This document shows, one piece after another, positions 10,018 to 20,699 of a stretch of 64,000 bases of DNA. Each line of letters begins with the position of its first letter. The first letter of the stretch is position 1. Location of the stretch: contig SIJG01000100.1 in the NCBI GenBank assembly GCA_023374025.1, positions 439,498 through 503,497 of the forward strand, in the 5' to 3' direction. The position numbers and the translations under genes are program-made. Source of the stretch: Heterodera schachtii (Eukaryota; Nematoda; Chromadorea; Rhabditida; Heteroderidae). The notes beneath the pieces were generated by a model. It made no database searches and was not told the DNA's origin. It saw nothing but the letters and a program-made list of their open reading frames with translations.

Positions 10018-10701
10018 ACGGGCGCGAAGCGCCCGTCATCGCTCAACCAGATAAAAACGGGCGCGAAGCGCCCGTATGAGGCCGCGAAGCGGCCGAAAAG
10101 GCCACCAAAAATTTTAAAACGGGCGCGAAGCGCCCGTCAAAGCTTAACAAAATTTTAAAAACGGGCGCGAGGCGCCCGTATGAAGCCGCGAAGCGGCCGA
10201 AAAGCCCCAACTAACTTTAAAAACGGGCGCGAAGAGCCCGTCAGAGCAAAACATTTGAAAAACGGGCGCGAAGCGCCCGTATGAGGCCGCGAAGCGGCCG
10301 AAAAGGCCCAACAAAATTTAAAAAATGGCGCGAAGCGCCCTTTCGAGGCCGCGAAGCGGCCTAAAAATGCCTGAAAAAACCGTGTTTGTACCTCTTCTAA
10401 GCACAGTTGTACCTCTCCCACCCGTGGTTGTACCTCTTTCCCAATTTTAAAAACGGGCGCGAAGCGCCCGTTCGAGGCCGCGAAGCGGCCTAAAAATCAC
10501 CAAACTTAGAAACGTGCGCGAAGCGGCTTAAAATGCCTGAAAAACCGTGGTTGTACCTCTTCTAAGCACAACCAATTCAATCAATTTGAGTCGCTTCACT
10601 GCGCAGCGGCCTAAAAATCGCTGATAATTTTTTAAAAATTTCAAATCTCCCCCCAACCAACAGCAATCTAGGTAGCGAAGCTCCCAAAGCGCGAAGCGCT
10701 T
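10018..10701. repeat. higher-order array of GCGAAGC mini-hairpins
   Basis: Two perfect short palindromes recur. Type A is acgggcgcgaagcgcccgt, at 10018, 10057, 10119, 10161 (loop GAG), 10223 (one arm changed), 10262 and 10453, with a shorter form at 10325. Type B is ggccgcgaagcggcc, at 10080, 10182 (first base changed), 10285, 10347 and 10476. Degenerate forms follow at 10512 and 10601, and aagcgcgaagcgctt lies at 10687. Nearly every copy has a GCGAAGC core. The first 300 bp repeat as about 102-bp units in the order A, A, B (A at 10018, 10119 and 10223; A-B pairs at 10057, 10161 and 10262). Short direct repeats of ttgtacctcttctaagcac at 10386-10440 and 10548-10570 are interspersed. Confidence 0.9.
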
Positions 10702-11090
10702 TTTCCCAGGCTCAGATCCGACGGTTCACGCACCCGCTAGTTACTATATACATAGAATAAACTCCAAACTCACGCTTAAAGAATTAAGGCCCCTTACGGT
10801 TTGCCCGGAGGGGGTTTTAAGTGTGACATCACTTAAGCAACTTTTTGAGGCGGATCTGGGAAAAATAAGGATTTTTCGATCTGGCGGCCAGTTGAGCGCC
10901 AGCGGCGCTGAAACGGCCCGAAATTTTTTTTGTCCCTTTTTGCCGGCCTGTAGCATGGCGGGGAGAAGCGGGAGCAAAAAATGCTTGGAGAAAGGGCGCT
11001 GCACCGATCAATTTCCAACATTTTTCGTCTCTTACACATTACCGTACGACTAACCGTATTCCCGGTATGCTTGACACAAAATTGGTGGGT
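10702..11090. other. moderately GC-rich non-coding sequence
   Basis: Contains ggccccttacggtttgcccggaggggg and a patch of gcgccagcggcgctg (inverted GCGCC/GGCGC). Short ORFs on both strands overlap without splice support. It resembles repeat DNA rather than a gene. Confidence 0.35.
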
Positions 11091-11772
11091 CAAAACCCGG
11101 TTTTTTCGATTTTTGCGAATAACTCGCTGGGCGTTGAGCTGAGCGGGTTGGCGCCGCTTAACATTTTGTGCAGTTTTTGAAGCTGCATCGAATGGCGTTT
11201 TGGGATTTTTGAAATTTTCAAAAATTTTCGAGCTAGGCCCCCTCGAAATTTTTTCGTTTTTGAATTTTATTATTTTTTGCAGATTTTTCCGGGGAAAACT
11301 AAGACCACTTTCAAGCAACCGTTTTTTGAGCTCTATCGATTGGTGGCATTTTTGAAAAAAATTTTCAAAAATTTTCTGGAAATAGAAATTTTTCCGAAAA
11401 TCAGGGTGTATTTCAGTTCTGGGGCTTATAACTTGTCAGGGGTTGAGTTTATCGAAAAATCATCTTAGAGCTTTTTTGTAGAGAATTTTAAGCTCTATCA
11501 GATGTGCTTTATTCTATATTTTTAGCATGATTTTAAAAAAAGTTATAAAATTAAATTTTACATCAAAATTTGCTACCCCAAAAACCGAATATCGGTTTTT
11601 CGCAAATAACTCGGCCGGCATTGGTCTGAGCCGATTTCCACATGAAACGCAAAGTCTCAAAAACGTAAAGGTGTAACTTTTTGAGATGCATCCAACCGTG
11701 TTTTTGGATTTTTGAAATTTTCAAAAATTTTCGAGCTAGGCCCCCTCGGAAAATTTTTCGTTTTTTGGCTAT
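11091..11772. repeat. degenerate tandem duplication, about 485 bp apart
   Basis: The stretch 11091-11262 recurs diverged at about 11577-11772. Both contain, in order, an aaaccg...ggttttt block with aataactcg, a block near ...tgcatc, then the nearly identical tttttgaaattttcaaaaat followed by tttcgagctaggccccctcg, at about 11199-11247 and 11708-11751. No coding frame is conserved. Confidence 0.75.
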
Positions 11773-11890
11773 AACTTTTTTTACATTAGCTGCATCGAAA
11801 AACGCATTGTACTTTTGGGTTACAACTTTTTAAGAGCTTTCGAATGATATATAAAAAGTTTTGAAAACTCAAAAAAAGTTTTTCCCAGCA

Positions 11891-11965
11891 AGACCGGTTG
11901 GTCAAGTGGTGTGTGGAGGGGGCCCCCAGGGAGGGGGGCGCGGGTTCGAATCCCATGGTGTGTGG
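11891..11965 (+). other. tRNA-like sequence with A and B box (pseudo-tRNA or SINE head)
   Basis: A perfect B-box ggttcgaatcc lies at 11943-11953, and an A-box-like ggttggtcaagtgg lies at 11896-11909. Spacing and a GC-rich middle fit a Ser/Leu-type tRNA with a long variable arm. The T-stem has a C-A mismatch and the acceptor ends do not pair, so this is not a functional tRNA as read. Confidence 0.45.
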
Positions 11966-12249
11966 ATGATTATTTATGACGTGTAACGATGTTCGAAGGG
12001 GTTGGAAATATTTTTTAAAATTTTTCTATATTTTTACCAATTTTTTAAATTTTTTATTTGACCGAAATTGGCTGAGTTTGAAATTTTCATTTTTCGGCCA
12101 AGGGAAATTTGGGGGGATTTTCGAAAAATCATAACTCGGTTTAAAATATGTTTTTCGGAATGATTAAATGATGAAAAAATGCAGAAAAATCAGGAGAATT
12201 TTATAAATTTTATTGCATTTTCTATTATTAAAGTGAAAAAGTTTTTAGT

Positions 12250-12470
12250 ACANAAATTAAAAATGAAAAAATACATGTTTTTGGGGGAGCAAAATGTTTT
12301 ACTGCAAAGTTAAAAATGAAAAAATACATGTTTTTGGGGGAGCAAAATGTTTTACTGCAAAGTTAAAAATGAAAAAATACATGTTTTGGGGGAGCAAAAT
12401 GTTTTACTGCAAAGTTAAAAATGAAAAAATACATGTTTTGGGGGGGGGGGCAAACATGTTTTGGTGCAAA
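12250..12470. repeat. tandem repeat, four units of about 52 bp
   Basis: The unit gttaaaaatgaaaaaataca, followed by tgttttgggggagcaaaatg and ttttactgcaaa, occurs four times with 1-2 bp changes. The G run grows from 5 to 10 in the last unit. An undetermined base (n) lies at 12253 at the array start. Confidence 0.9.
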
Positions 12471-12479
12471 GAAACAAAG

Positions 12480-13030
12480 GGGTTTCGGTAAGGATATGAA
12501 TGAATGAATGAATGAATATGCGTTAAACCATTTGTTTATATAGACAAACAAATGAAAAGCCGCAAATGCGCATGTTTTTTACAAAGAAACAAATTGAAAA
12601 ACACAAATGCGCATGTTTATTCATTTGTTTGTGAAAAGAACAAATGGAAAAACACATAAACATTTGCATTTGTGTTTTTTCATTTATTTTTTTATCTTCA
12701 ATTGAAAATCAATGAGTGCACGCTAAACATTTTTTGGCAAACCAAGGGAAAACATTTACAAATGATGAACATTTGTTTCTGCAAAGAAACAAATGAATGA
12801 AAATGTGCTAAACCATTTTTTTATATAGGCAAACAAATTTAAACTCACGTTATAATGTGAGAATATTTGTTTGAAAAAACATTTTTCTTATGTTAAAACA
12901 TTTTGTTTTTATACGGAAATGAAAAACATGCCTATCCCGCTGGGCAATGATTAAACATTTGTTTACGCCGAAGAAACAAATGAGGAAAACACATTGTGAT
13001 GTGTTTAACATTTGTTTAAATGGAAAGTAG
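12480..13030. repeat. degenerate repeats of aaacaaatg/catttgttt
   Basis: The motif catttgttt and its complement aaacaaatg recur many times, with acaaatgcgcatgttt at about 12560 and 12601. Together they make short inverted pairs. A gaatgaatgaat microsatellite lies at 12500-12520. It looks like the continuation of the preceding tandem array family. Confidence 0.6.
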
Positions 13031-13483
13031 GAAAAATGTGAATTATATAATTTCTAATATATCTCGAGCTTCAATATTTATGTTTAAACGATATTGAAAA
13101 ACGCAAAGAAATTAATTTTAAAACATTAAATCAATTTTATTCTAGCAACATAATGTTTTCATTTTAACTTAATACTCATTTAAAATATTATATTTGAATA
13201 AATACATTGGAAATTCTCATATTTATTGTTTTCCTGCTTATAAATGGCAAAGTCTCAAAATATTAAAGAAAAATGAAAATATTACAAAAAATTGCGAATT
13301 TCGCATTATTTGGGCTATCCCAACTTTTGTTCGCAATTACAAAAAATGAAAGTGTTTTCCGAGTTTAATTTCATGGAAATTTTTAATTGTTTTATTTTTT
13401 TATAATAATTTTTTTATTTGTAAATTATAATTCAATTTAGTGCAATTATTTATATATTATAATAAATTTTCATTTTTCTCAAT

Positions 13484-13639
13484 ACTTCTTCATTTGCTAC
13501 ATTGAATTTATTATTTTTAAATTTATTTTTATATTTTTAAAAAGTGAATTATTTTCTTGGTTCAATAAAAATAAAATTGTTGACTTAATTTTAATACTTT
13601 TTTTATATAATTTATTATTATTCTCCTCAGGTTTGTGAT
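13484..13639 (+). repeat. dispersed repeat copy 1 (pair with 17480-17637)
   Basis: Shares gctacattgaatttatt, then aagtgaattattttcttggt, aaaattgtt, acttaa and ttctcctca.gttt.gtgat, in the same order and orientation, with the copy at 17480-17637. Copy 1 is directly followed by a hAT-like end at 13640. Confidence 0.8.
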
Positions 13640-13736
13640 CAGGGCTGGACGTAACTTATTTTCAGTTACGGCCATCCGTAATCCGTCATTACGGAGGTCC
13701 AAAAAGACCGTAATTTGGCGTAATCCGTAATCCGTT
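13640..13736. mobile_element. hAT-like element end with cgtaatcc repeats
   Basis: Starts CAGGGCTGGACGTAAC, a hAT-type terminus. Repeated cgtaatcc/ttacgg motifs follow, which is the usual appearance of subterminal transposase-binding repeats. The 8 bp before it are tttgtgat. No mate with the same subterminal motif was found. Confidence 0.55.
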
Positions 13737-16614
13737 TCAAAAAAAAAAACTGCAAAAATTTTTATTTAAAAAAATCCAATCTAAAAAAGTAATTTATGAT
13801 CAGAATAAAAACTTTGCATGTTTTTTTGAGGTGAAAAATTCCAAAATGAGCCGCGGGAGGAATATAGAAAAATATTTAACTTTCAGTAATTTCACCCTTT
13901 TAGAAGCCCTTCTAAAACAAAATCAAAAAAATTGTTTTGTTTGGCGGTGCAGAAAGGCAAATAAATTATAATTTGTGACGTAAAAATTCATTCATTTTGA
14001 ATTTTTAGCGTTCATTTTGGGAATGATTTATGAAGGGGTCCCGGCTATGTAAATTGACGATCTTTTTTTGATTTTTTAAAACAGCTTTTTTCGCGGCGTG
14101 CTTTATCCAAAAAACTGGGGAAAATCGGGGGGGGGGGGGGGTCAGGCAGCGCCGAGAGGCGCCGCCCGGAAAATTTTGAAAATTTTATGTAGTAGAAATC
14201 CATTTTTTAAATTAAAAAAATAAAACTTTGTATTTTTACTTTTTAATGTTGTTATTTAATTAATATGCTTTTTTATCTAATTCTTAATTTATTAAATTTA
14301 ATGTTCATTTATGAAAATTTTATTTACGAATAATATAAAATATTTTATATTTTCTGATTTTAAATAAAAAAATAATTTCATTTTTTGTTGGTAAATTAAG
14401 GTTTGTTGATTTTTTAAAATTTAATTTTAAAAGAAAGAAACTATACTTTTATTAAAAAATTGTAATTATAATGTAAATAATTACGTAATTCAACAAATCT
14501 AAATTAATTCCTTTTATATATCAGTTCAATAGTACTGTTTGGTTCCATAATCTCAACCAATCAGCAGAGGGAGGGACCGCCCCTTCTGATCACTTCTGGG
14601 GCCTCTCTCTTCTTTTAGTTTTTTTTATCCCTGAAGAGAAAATGAAATTTTTATCTTGGAGATATGCATTTAATTCCCTTTTTATTGTTATTATTGTTAA
14701 ATAATGTTAAAATTCATTATCAAATTCCACTAAAAATTTTAAATTTCAACAAAAAAAGTCATAATTACTTCACTGCCTGACTTTCCCTTAAAATTATAAG
14801 TAATAAATTTTTTGACATTAAAAATTTAATTTACTGGGGACCTTCTTTTATTTACAAGTCTATTTAAATTGTTTTTGTTGATTTATAAAAATATTTTTTG
14901 TTTTACAAATTTTCATATAAAAATAAACAGTTCTTTTTGCTATCTTTTAAGTTTTTCTATTTTAAATTAATAATTAATTTTTTATTTCTTTTTTATAGTG
15001 TCTTTTTTATTATATGGTTTCTCCATTATATCTCCTTTAAAAATTTGCTTAAGCAATTCAATTTTATATAAGTTTAAATAAAGCATATTAATAAACCCGT
15101 AAATTATTATATTTTTTTATATTTCCACTTAAACTCCTTTCTTTTTTTTAAATTTATATAAATTAATATGATTTTAAAATGGAAATACTAATGTAAAATT
15201 ATTAATTTGCTAGGTTATTGAATAATTATTTTTCAACAATATCTTCTATTGTGTTTTTAAATTATAAACTTTTCCTTAATAAATAAATAAACATTTCTAT
15301 ATTTTATAAATATTTTAAACTTATCTTTTATCATTAATTGTTAATTTGCAAAACTAGAAATAAATAAAATTCATTTCAAAATTTTCATTTTATTTCTAAT
15401 ATATTTAGATATTTTTAATTATTTTAATTGTATGAATAACATTTTTCTTAGTTTATATGAATGTTTAAAATATACATTTTATAAAAAATTTAAAGTTTTT
15501 GGCATTATGTAAAAAATAATATTTATTTTTTACTACCTAAAAATTGATTTTTTTTTCTCAAATGGTCTAAATTTCCAATTTTTTTTTCCCGGGTGCGCCA
15601 ATCGGCGTCCCCCCCCCCCACTCAAAAATCATAAATTAAGGCTAAAATAATTCAAAGGTTGCCAAAATATTTTTTTAATTTAACAAATTAGCAAAAAAAG
15701 AAAAAATCTAATAAATATTATTTGAATTTAAAAATCAATTAAATAATAATAAATTTAATTATTTCAAAATAGAATTTTATATTTTTAAGATAATAAAAAT
15801 ATCAATAAAAAAATTTAGCTGGAATTTTAGCAAATAAAAAAAAATGAAAGTTAATATCCAAAATCAAATATTAATTAACAATTCTTTTAAGTACAAATTA
15901 AGATAATTATTTTTAAATACAATTGCTTTTTAAATGTTAAAATTTAAATTAGCGATTATTAATTTAAAAAAAGTTATGTATAAACGAATACACCAACTTA
16001 CTCCAAAAATGAAATAAAAATAAGAGATTTTTTATTATTATTAATCTAAATTTGTCTGTTTGCAGAATGAAGAATAAAAAGAATTTTTACGGTGTCTCGC
16101 GATTTGTACAATTAAAAAGAATACATTTAAATAACAATAAATTAGAGAAAAAACAACATAAAATATAATCCATTATATTAGTAAAAATTAAACTTAATAT
16201 ATTTATAAAAAATATATAAACAATTATAATAAAGAAATCACTAATTTAATTTAAATTTCTTAATCAAATAATATTACTATTTTAATATAAATCATTTCTA
16301 TCATAAAAATTCTTTTTCACAAAAAATTAATTGCATTGATTAAAATATTTAAACAAATAATAATAATAAAGTGTTTCATTGTTACAAGCTTTTTGAATAT
16401 ATTTCATTATTAAAAAAGTATTTTAAAAATTCATATGAAGCCGCCATGTGATATGTAAAATATCTTTAAAAAATTTTTATTAACAAAATGGATTAAAAAT
16501 CTTTTCATAATGAATATATTCAATAGCATAAGCCAGCATTGGAACACCACTAAACTACCACAGTTCAATTAAATAACTTTTTTTTTTTACTAAAAAAGTC
16601 ATTCTTAAGGGTGT
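13737..16614. other. AT-rich sequence with two GC-rich homopolymer islands
   Basis: About 80% or more AT with no coding signal. A G run of about 14 with tcaggcagcgccgagaggcgcc lies at 14127-14165, and a partly complementary patch (cgggtgcgccaatcggcgt then a C run) at 15590-15620. The block 14080-14125 (gcgtgctttatccaaaaaact) resembles 41972-41998. Copies of the T-rich taaattattat...ttcc repeat lie at about 15090-15170. Confidence 0.5.
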
Positions 16615-16762
16615 AAATATTTTCGTCTTTTTTGTCAAAATTTCATTGGACGAAAATGGAAAGGAAACGAAAAAATTTTGCGGACGAAACACGAAAACAA
16701 ACTCAAAAAGTACCGAAAATGTAGGACGAAACAAAAACGACGTGAAATTTCGTGCAGCCCTG
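16615..16762. mobile_element. hAT-like element end with gacgaaac repeats
   Basis: Ends cgtgcagccctg at 16762, the complement of CAGGGCTGCACG. Repeated gacgaaac/cacgaaaac motifs lie inside. The 12-bp end resembles that at 13640, but the subterminal repeats differ and the flanking octamers (tttgtgat against gttatgac) agree at only 5 of 8 positions. Confidence 0.5.
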
Positions 16763-17206
16763 GTTATGACTATAAACATATATTAAGATTAACCTATAAT
16801 ACCTAATAAATAAATTATTGGAGGGCCAAGAACTGAAAATGCTCTCCAAAATGTCTTTTTCCAAGACCACCTAACAATTTTTGTAAGGAATGATCTTTGA
16901 GTAATTCATTTAAAAAATATTAAATTTAATAAATTGTTATAAGAAATATATAAATTCTTTTTACGTCTTTCTGATATTTATTTATTTTTTGAGTTTAATT
17001 TAAATTTTGTTTAGTCTTTATTTATTTGGTAATATAATTTAATAACTAATTTTAAAAATCTAAAATTTTAGCACATTTTTTACAATTTTTTTAAAATAAC
17101 CCACGATGAAAACTTGCTAATTTCTTAGATTTGTCTATTTTATGTCTATTTTACCACAATACAATAATTATTTTTTAATATCTTGGAATATTTTTTATGC
17201 CTTGAC

Positions 17207-17222
17207 TAGTGCTGTTCGAGAC
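17207..17222. mobile_element. possible hAT end TAGTGCTGTTCGAGAC
   Basis: Very similar to the right end of the 48722-48866 element (TAGTGCTGCTCGAGAG). It directly abuts the region carrying the LINE fragment. Only this one end is visible. Confidence 0.3.
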
Positions 17223-17298
17223 TAAAAATATCCACAATCAAATAAAATTTAAAAAATTTTTACCACTCAGGACTTATTTTCTGAATAAAATTCTTAAT

Positions 17299-17448
17299 TT
17301 ACTTGAGGCCACATTTTTTGTATACATTTCTTGTGAAATATTTTTGAACCTTTACTATTCTTTTACTCAGTTCTTTTACAGAGACATTCCATACTTCGGA
17401 TGCGTGTTCGAGGTGAGGCCGTATATAGCTTTTATATGCTAGGAATAA
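17299..17448 (-). pseudogene. LINE reverse-transcriptase fragment (C-terminal part)
   Basis: The minus-strand frame from 17448 reads LAYKSYIRPHLEHASEVWNV and then SVKELSKRIVKVQKYFTRNV until a TAA at 17299-17301. The order Y-x-RP-x-LE-x-AS-x-VW followed by a basic KVQ-x-x-FTR helix is the hallmark just C-terminal of the reverse-transcriptase palm in non-LTR retrotransposons of the RTE, CR1 and Jockey groups. The fragment is 49 codons, cut at both ends, and followed by AT-rich sequence with stops. Inactive relic. The clade cannot be fixed from this piece. Confidence 0.75.
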
Positions 17449-17479
17449 GGTACTGATATTCCTTTTTATTGTTAATTAT

Positions 17480-17637
17480 TTCTTCAAGTGCTACATTGAA
17501 TTTATTTTTTATTTTTTTGAAAGTGAATTATTTTCTTGGTTCATTTTTATTTTTTGAATAAAATAAATTAAAATTGTTCACACTTAACTTAATATTTTTA
17601 TATTATTTACTATTTATTCTCCTCACGTTTAGTGATG
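17480..17637 (+). repeat. dispersed repeat copy 2 (pair with 13484-13639)
   Basis: See the 13484 copy. Here the conserved ...ttctcctcacgtttagtgat runs on into gccaataatg with no hAT end, so it acts as a related unoccupied site for the insertion point at 13640. Confidence 0.75.
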
Positions 17638-18494
17638 CCAATAATGTCATTGCTATTGTTGTGAATTAAAACAATTTAAATGTTATAGTGTCTATTTTAA
17701 ATTTTAAAGTAATAATCTTCTTGTTTCCTCGCTTTATTTATTTTATTTTGGTAGTTATTTATAATTTTGTACATTTAAAAATTCTTATGTGGTTAGAAAA
17801 ATTTCTAGAAAAGGAACATATTTGTCTTTATAATTATTTTCTGAAATCAAATGAAAATAATTTGATTGAACTTTTTAATTTTATAATATATGTAGAAAAT
17901 ACAAATCATCTTTTTATTTTTTTTATTTCAATTTCATCTTAAATTATCTGTTTTATAATTTATTTTTGTAAGTTTTTATTTATATTCCATTTATTTTGTT
18001 ATAAATATCAATTTAAAATACATGTGCTTATATTAATTTTTTTTACCTTTTTCATTGATAAAATTTTTGTATTCGTAAATTTTTTTATTCTACATGCTTT
18101 ATTTATTTTGTAATAATAACGATAATTTTATAATAATTACTATGGTAATTTTTTAGGATCATTTTCTATCAACTATTCATCTTGACCATTTCGCACACAA
18201 ACTTTTATTTATTTATTTTTTTCTAGAACATTATAATTTGCTATCTTAAAGTTTTTACAACGAAATTATACAATTTTAATAACATTCAAAAGCTCATGGC
18301 CAAGTGAAACTTTTTCTAAATAGCTTTAATTTTTTAAAGACTAGTAACTTTTTTATGGTTCTCAAAATGTTAAACATTTGTTTAGACACATTATCAAAAT
18401 TTTTGAATGTTACCAAATATAATTTTGTTGGGAAAACTTTCAAAATAGCCAATTTAATGTTCTAGAAGCAAAAAAATAAATTAAAAATATCGGT
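17638..18494. other. AT-rich, T-rich non-coding sequence
   Basis: No gene or clear repeat unit was seen. The open frame at 17688-17942 has only Phe/Ile/Leu/Lys/Asn-biased codons expected from T-rich DNA. Confidence 0.5.
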
Positions 18495-18575
18495 TTCCTG
18501 TAAGGGACTCGAACCTGAGCCTTTTTCCCTATAATATCTTACAAAAATCACTTATCCACCACACCTGTAAAAATT
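18495..18575 (-). other. second tRNA-like sequence, minus strand
   Basis: On the minus strand a perfect B-box ggttcgagtcc (18505-18515) lies downstream of an A-box-like tggataagtg (18549-18558). The T-stem pairs poorly and the acceptor stem does not close, so it is a tRNA relic or SINE head. It sits about 130 bp outside the nested hAT cluster. Confidence 0.4.
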
Positions 18576-19057
18576 TGAGATAAATACCATTTACCGAACG
18601 CTGTGCCGAAATAAATTTTAATTAATCTTAAAGCTGGATTCAAAAAATAAAATAAAAAGAAAATAAATTAAAAAGTCAGACCCGTGCCCAAAGCCAATCC
18701 GTGGGCATCAGAGATGTGCCAAGCCAGACAAAATCCGATTCCGATTAAATCGCCGATTCCGATTATGGCCAAAAATCCGATACGGTTTTAAAACCGATTA
18801 CGATTATGGCCCAAAATCCGATTAATTGCGATTCCGATTACGATTCCGATTTTTTAAAATAATTTTTTCCAAAATTTTATTCATAATCAAAATCATAAAT
18901 TTTAAGATTGTGATGCAAAAATAAAAGTGTCCACATTCTCACGCATGTAAAATATTCCCAGATATTTGACATTTTTGCTAAATAACAAAAACTTGATTAT
19001 ATCGGGGAGAATTAATCCGGCACTGCTTTGTGAGAAAAATTTAATTTCAGTCATTAA

Positions 19058-20144
19058 TAGAGACCGGACTTTTAGGCACGAAAATTTTTCAAATAGGCAC
19101 CTAAAATAGGCACGAAAAATGTGAAAAAAGGCATAAAAAATGAACAAAAACGTCAAAAAAGGCACGAAAAATTGGAAAAAGGCAGCAAAAATCAACATTT
19201 TTCTAGCAAAAAATTTTCCAAGAGACCTTTTTTTTTTTTTTTTTTGCTCTTCAGGCCAAATTTATTTTTATATCAACAAATTTCATAACTAGGGCGAGGA
19301 TTTTTAGGGGCGAAAAATTCCAATTTAGGGACCTAAATAGGGGCAAAAAATTCACGAAATAGGGGCGAAAATAGGGGCGAAAAAGTTTCAAATTTAGGCG
19401 TGCAATTTTTTAAATTGCTGTTTTCTCTATGTAAATAAGTTAAAATTAAGGCAAGCAATTTTATTCACTGATTGCAGTTACAAATAAGATATATTTTAGA
19501 AAGTTTTTTCATTTTAGTGTCGATTCTTAGGGGTATATTTTTTCGAAATTTTTTGGATCGATTCTTTGGGGTATATTTTTCTGAAAATTTTTTGGTCGAT
19601 TCTTTGGGGTATATTTTTCGAAATTTTTTGGATTGATTCTTAGGGGTGTATTTTTTGTTTTTATTGCATTTTTGTTAATAAATTTTGGAGAAAACGCCAA
19701 AATAGGGATAAAAACTTATTTTAGGGGCGAACACTCAAAATAGGGATTTTTAGGGGCGAACATCCAAAATAGGGATTCCTAGGGTCGGATAGGGGCGTTA
19801 AAACGAAGGTTTTCCGAACAAAAAGGTGTTTTTCGTGCATTTCTCGTCGAGTTAAAGCCGCAGAAAAAATAAGTAAAAACCTAAGAATCCTCGCCCTATT
19901 CATAATTTTCTTTTTTTTTTTCAAAAAATCTTGAAAAAGGCATGAAAAAGGCACCAAAAGGCAAGAAAGGCACCAAAAATGCGTGCCCGGCATAAGGCAC
20001 CAAAATCGCAAAAAAGGTAAAAAAAAGTCACCAAAAAGTTGAAGCTAGAAGCTTCAAACCAAGTTAAAAACTCGTTTTTCGTGCATATTAGGCCGTAGCA
20101 AGTTAGCAAAAAAAAAAAGGCATACCATCAAAATCCGGTCTCTA
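19058..20144. mobile_element. non-autonomous hAT element, middle level of the nest
   Basis: Left end TAGAGACCGGACTTTT (19058) and right end complement TAGAGACCGGATTTT (to 20144). Flanking octamers are gtcattaa (19050-19057) and gtcattat (20145-20152), 7 of 8 identical. Its own subterminal motif, aggcac(g/c)aaaaa, is repeated about ten times near both ends. Inserted into the interior of the 18709-20370 element. No transposase ORF. Confidence 0.9.
19290..19898. mobile_element. non-autonomous hAT element, innermost level of the nest
   Basis: Left end TAGGGCGAGGATTTTTAGG (19290) and right end complement TAGGGCGAGGATTCTTAGG (to 19898), 18 of 19 identical. Flanking octamers are ttcataac (19282-19289) and ttcataat (19899-19906), 7 of 8. 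A third distinct subterminal motif, ataggggcgaaa, recurs near both ends, and tcgattcttaggggtatatt repeats three to four times at 19511-19650. Length is 609 bp, inserted into the 19058-20144 element. Confidence 0.9.
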
Positions 20145-20507
20145 GTCATTATGTTAAAATAAGATTAAAACATTCGTTTCAGAAAACTTTTTTTTCAAAA
20201 TTCATTGGTATTCTCGCTAAAAAAATTCCTTCAAAAGGTCAATTCTTAGGGGTGTAATAATCGGATTTCAAGGCAAAATCCGATTACGATTATCCGATTC
20301 CGATTATGGCCCAAAATCCGATTAATTGCGATTCCGATTACGATTACGATTCCGATTCGGCACATCCCTGGTGGGCATCTATTATTATAAAAAAATAGAA
20401 AATAAAGACAAAATTCTCTAAAAATGTATAAGGCATATACATTTTTAAAGTATTAAACTAATAAAGAATTTTTTATTTGGCTTAATTTCGGCTATTTTAA
20501 ATGACAG

Positions 20508-20697
20508 GGATGGTGAGGGGGCAACGTTTCGTCAGTGGTCTTCACCACCTTTTGCCAACACACGCGGAGACAACAGAGCTGTGCCAGTGGAGGCCCCGAC
20601 GTTCAACCAGCGCCGCTTCTATTTCCACTCATTCTACAACGGGGCTGCCGACCCAGTGGACCAATTGATTTTTTTACCCATCACGGGCCAAAATTCA
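20508..20697 (+). CDS. candidate internal exon, unrecognised protein
   Basis: A block far richer in GC than its surroundings follows an acceptor (...aaatgacag, AG at 20506-20507) and stays open to a GT at 20698 (gtaatttttatg). In the frame starting GAT at 20509 it encodes DGEGATFRQWSSPPFANTRG, then a Pro-Thr stretch, NQRRFYFHSFYNGAADPVDQ and LPITGQNS. Composition and codon use are those of a real protein, unlike the Phe/Ile/Lys/Asn-only frames nearby. An ATG-started ORF in another frame (20535-20738) is its shadow. I do not recognise the family. With no other exon within many kilobases it may belong to a gene with very long introns, or be a captured fragment. Confidence 0.5.
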
Positions 20698-20699
20698 GT

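Larger units (their letters stand above)
18709..20370. mobile_element. non-autonomous hAT element, outermost of a three-level nest
   Basis: Left end CAGAGATGTGCC (18709-18720) and right end ggcacatccctg (20359-20370, complement CAGGGATGTGCC) are 12-bp inverted repeats with one mismatch. An exact 8-bp duplication gtgggcat flanks it at 18701-18708 and 20371-20378, as hAT transposases make. Inside both ends are arrays of ccgattacgatt/ccgattccgatt, likely transposase-binding subterminal repeats. No transposase ORF. Length is 1662 bp including the nested insertions, and 567 bp without them and one target duplication. Confidence 0.93.

Noticed and set aside
10018..10701. CRISPR-like array
   Set aside because: Repeats are palindromes at unequal short spacing in a eukaryotic context. 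No spacer structure and no cas genes.
10744..11318. Gene on either strand in the GC-richer stretch
   Set aside because: Four overlapping ORFs in conflict, none with splice support, and the region merges into a degenerate tandem repeat.
13640..16762. One 3.1-kb hAT element using both CAGGGCTG ends
   Set aside because: Subterminal repeats differ completely and the flanking octamers match at only 5 of 8 positions, so two separate elements are more likely.
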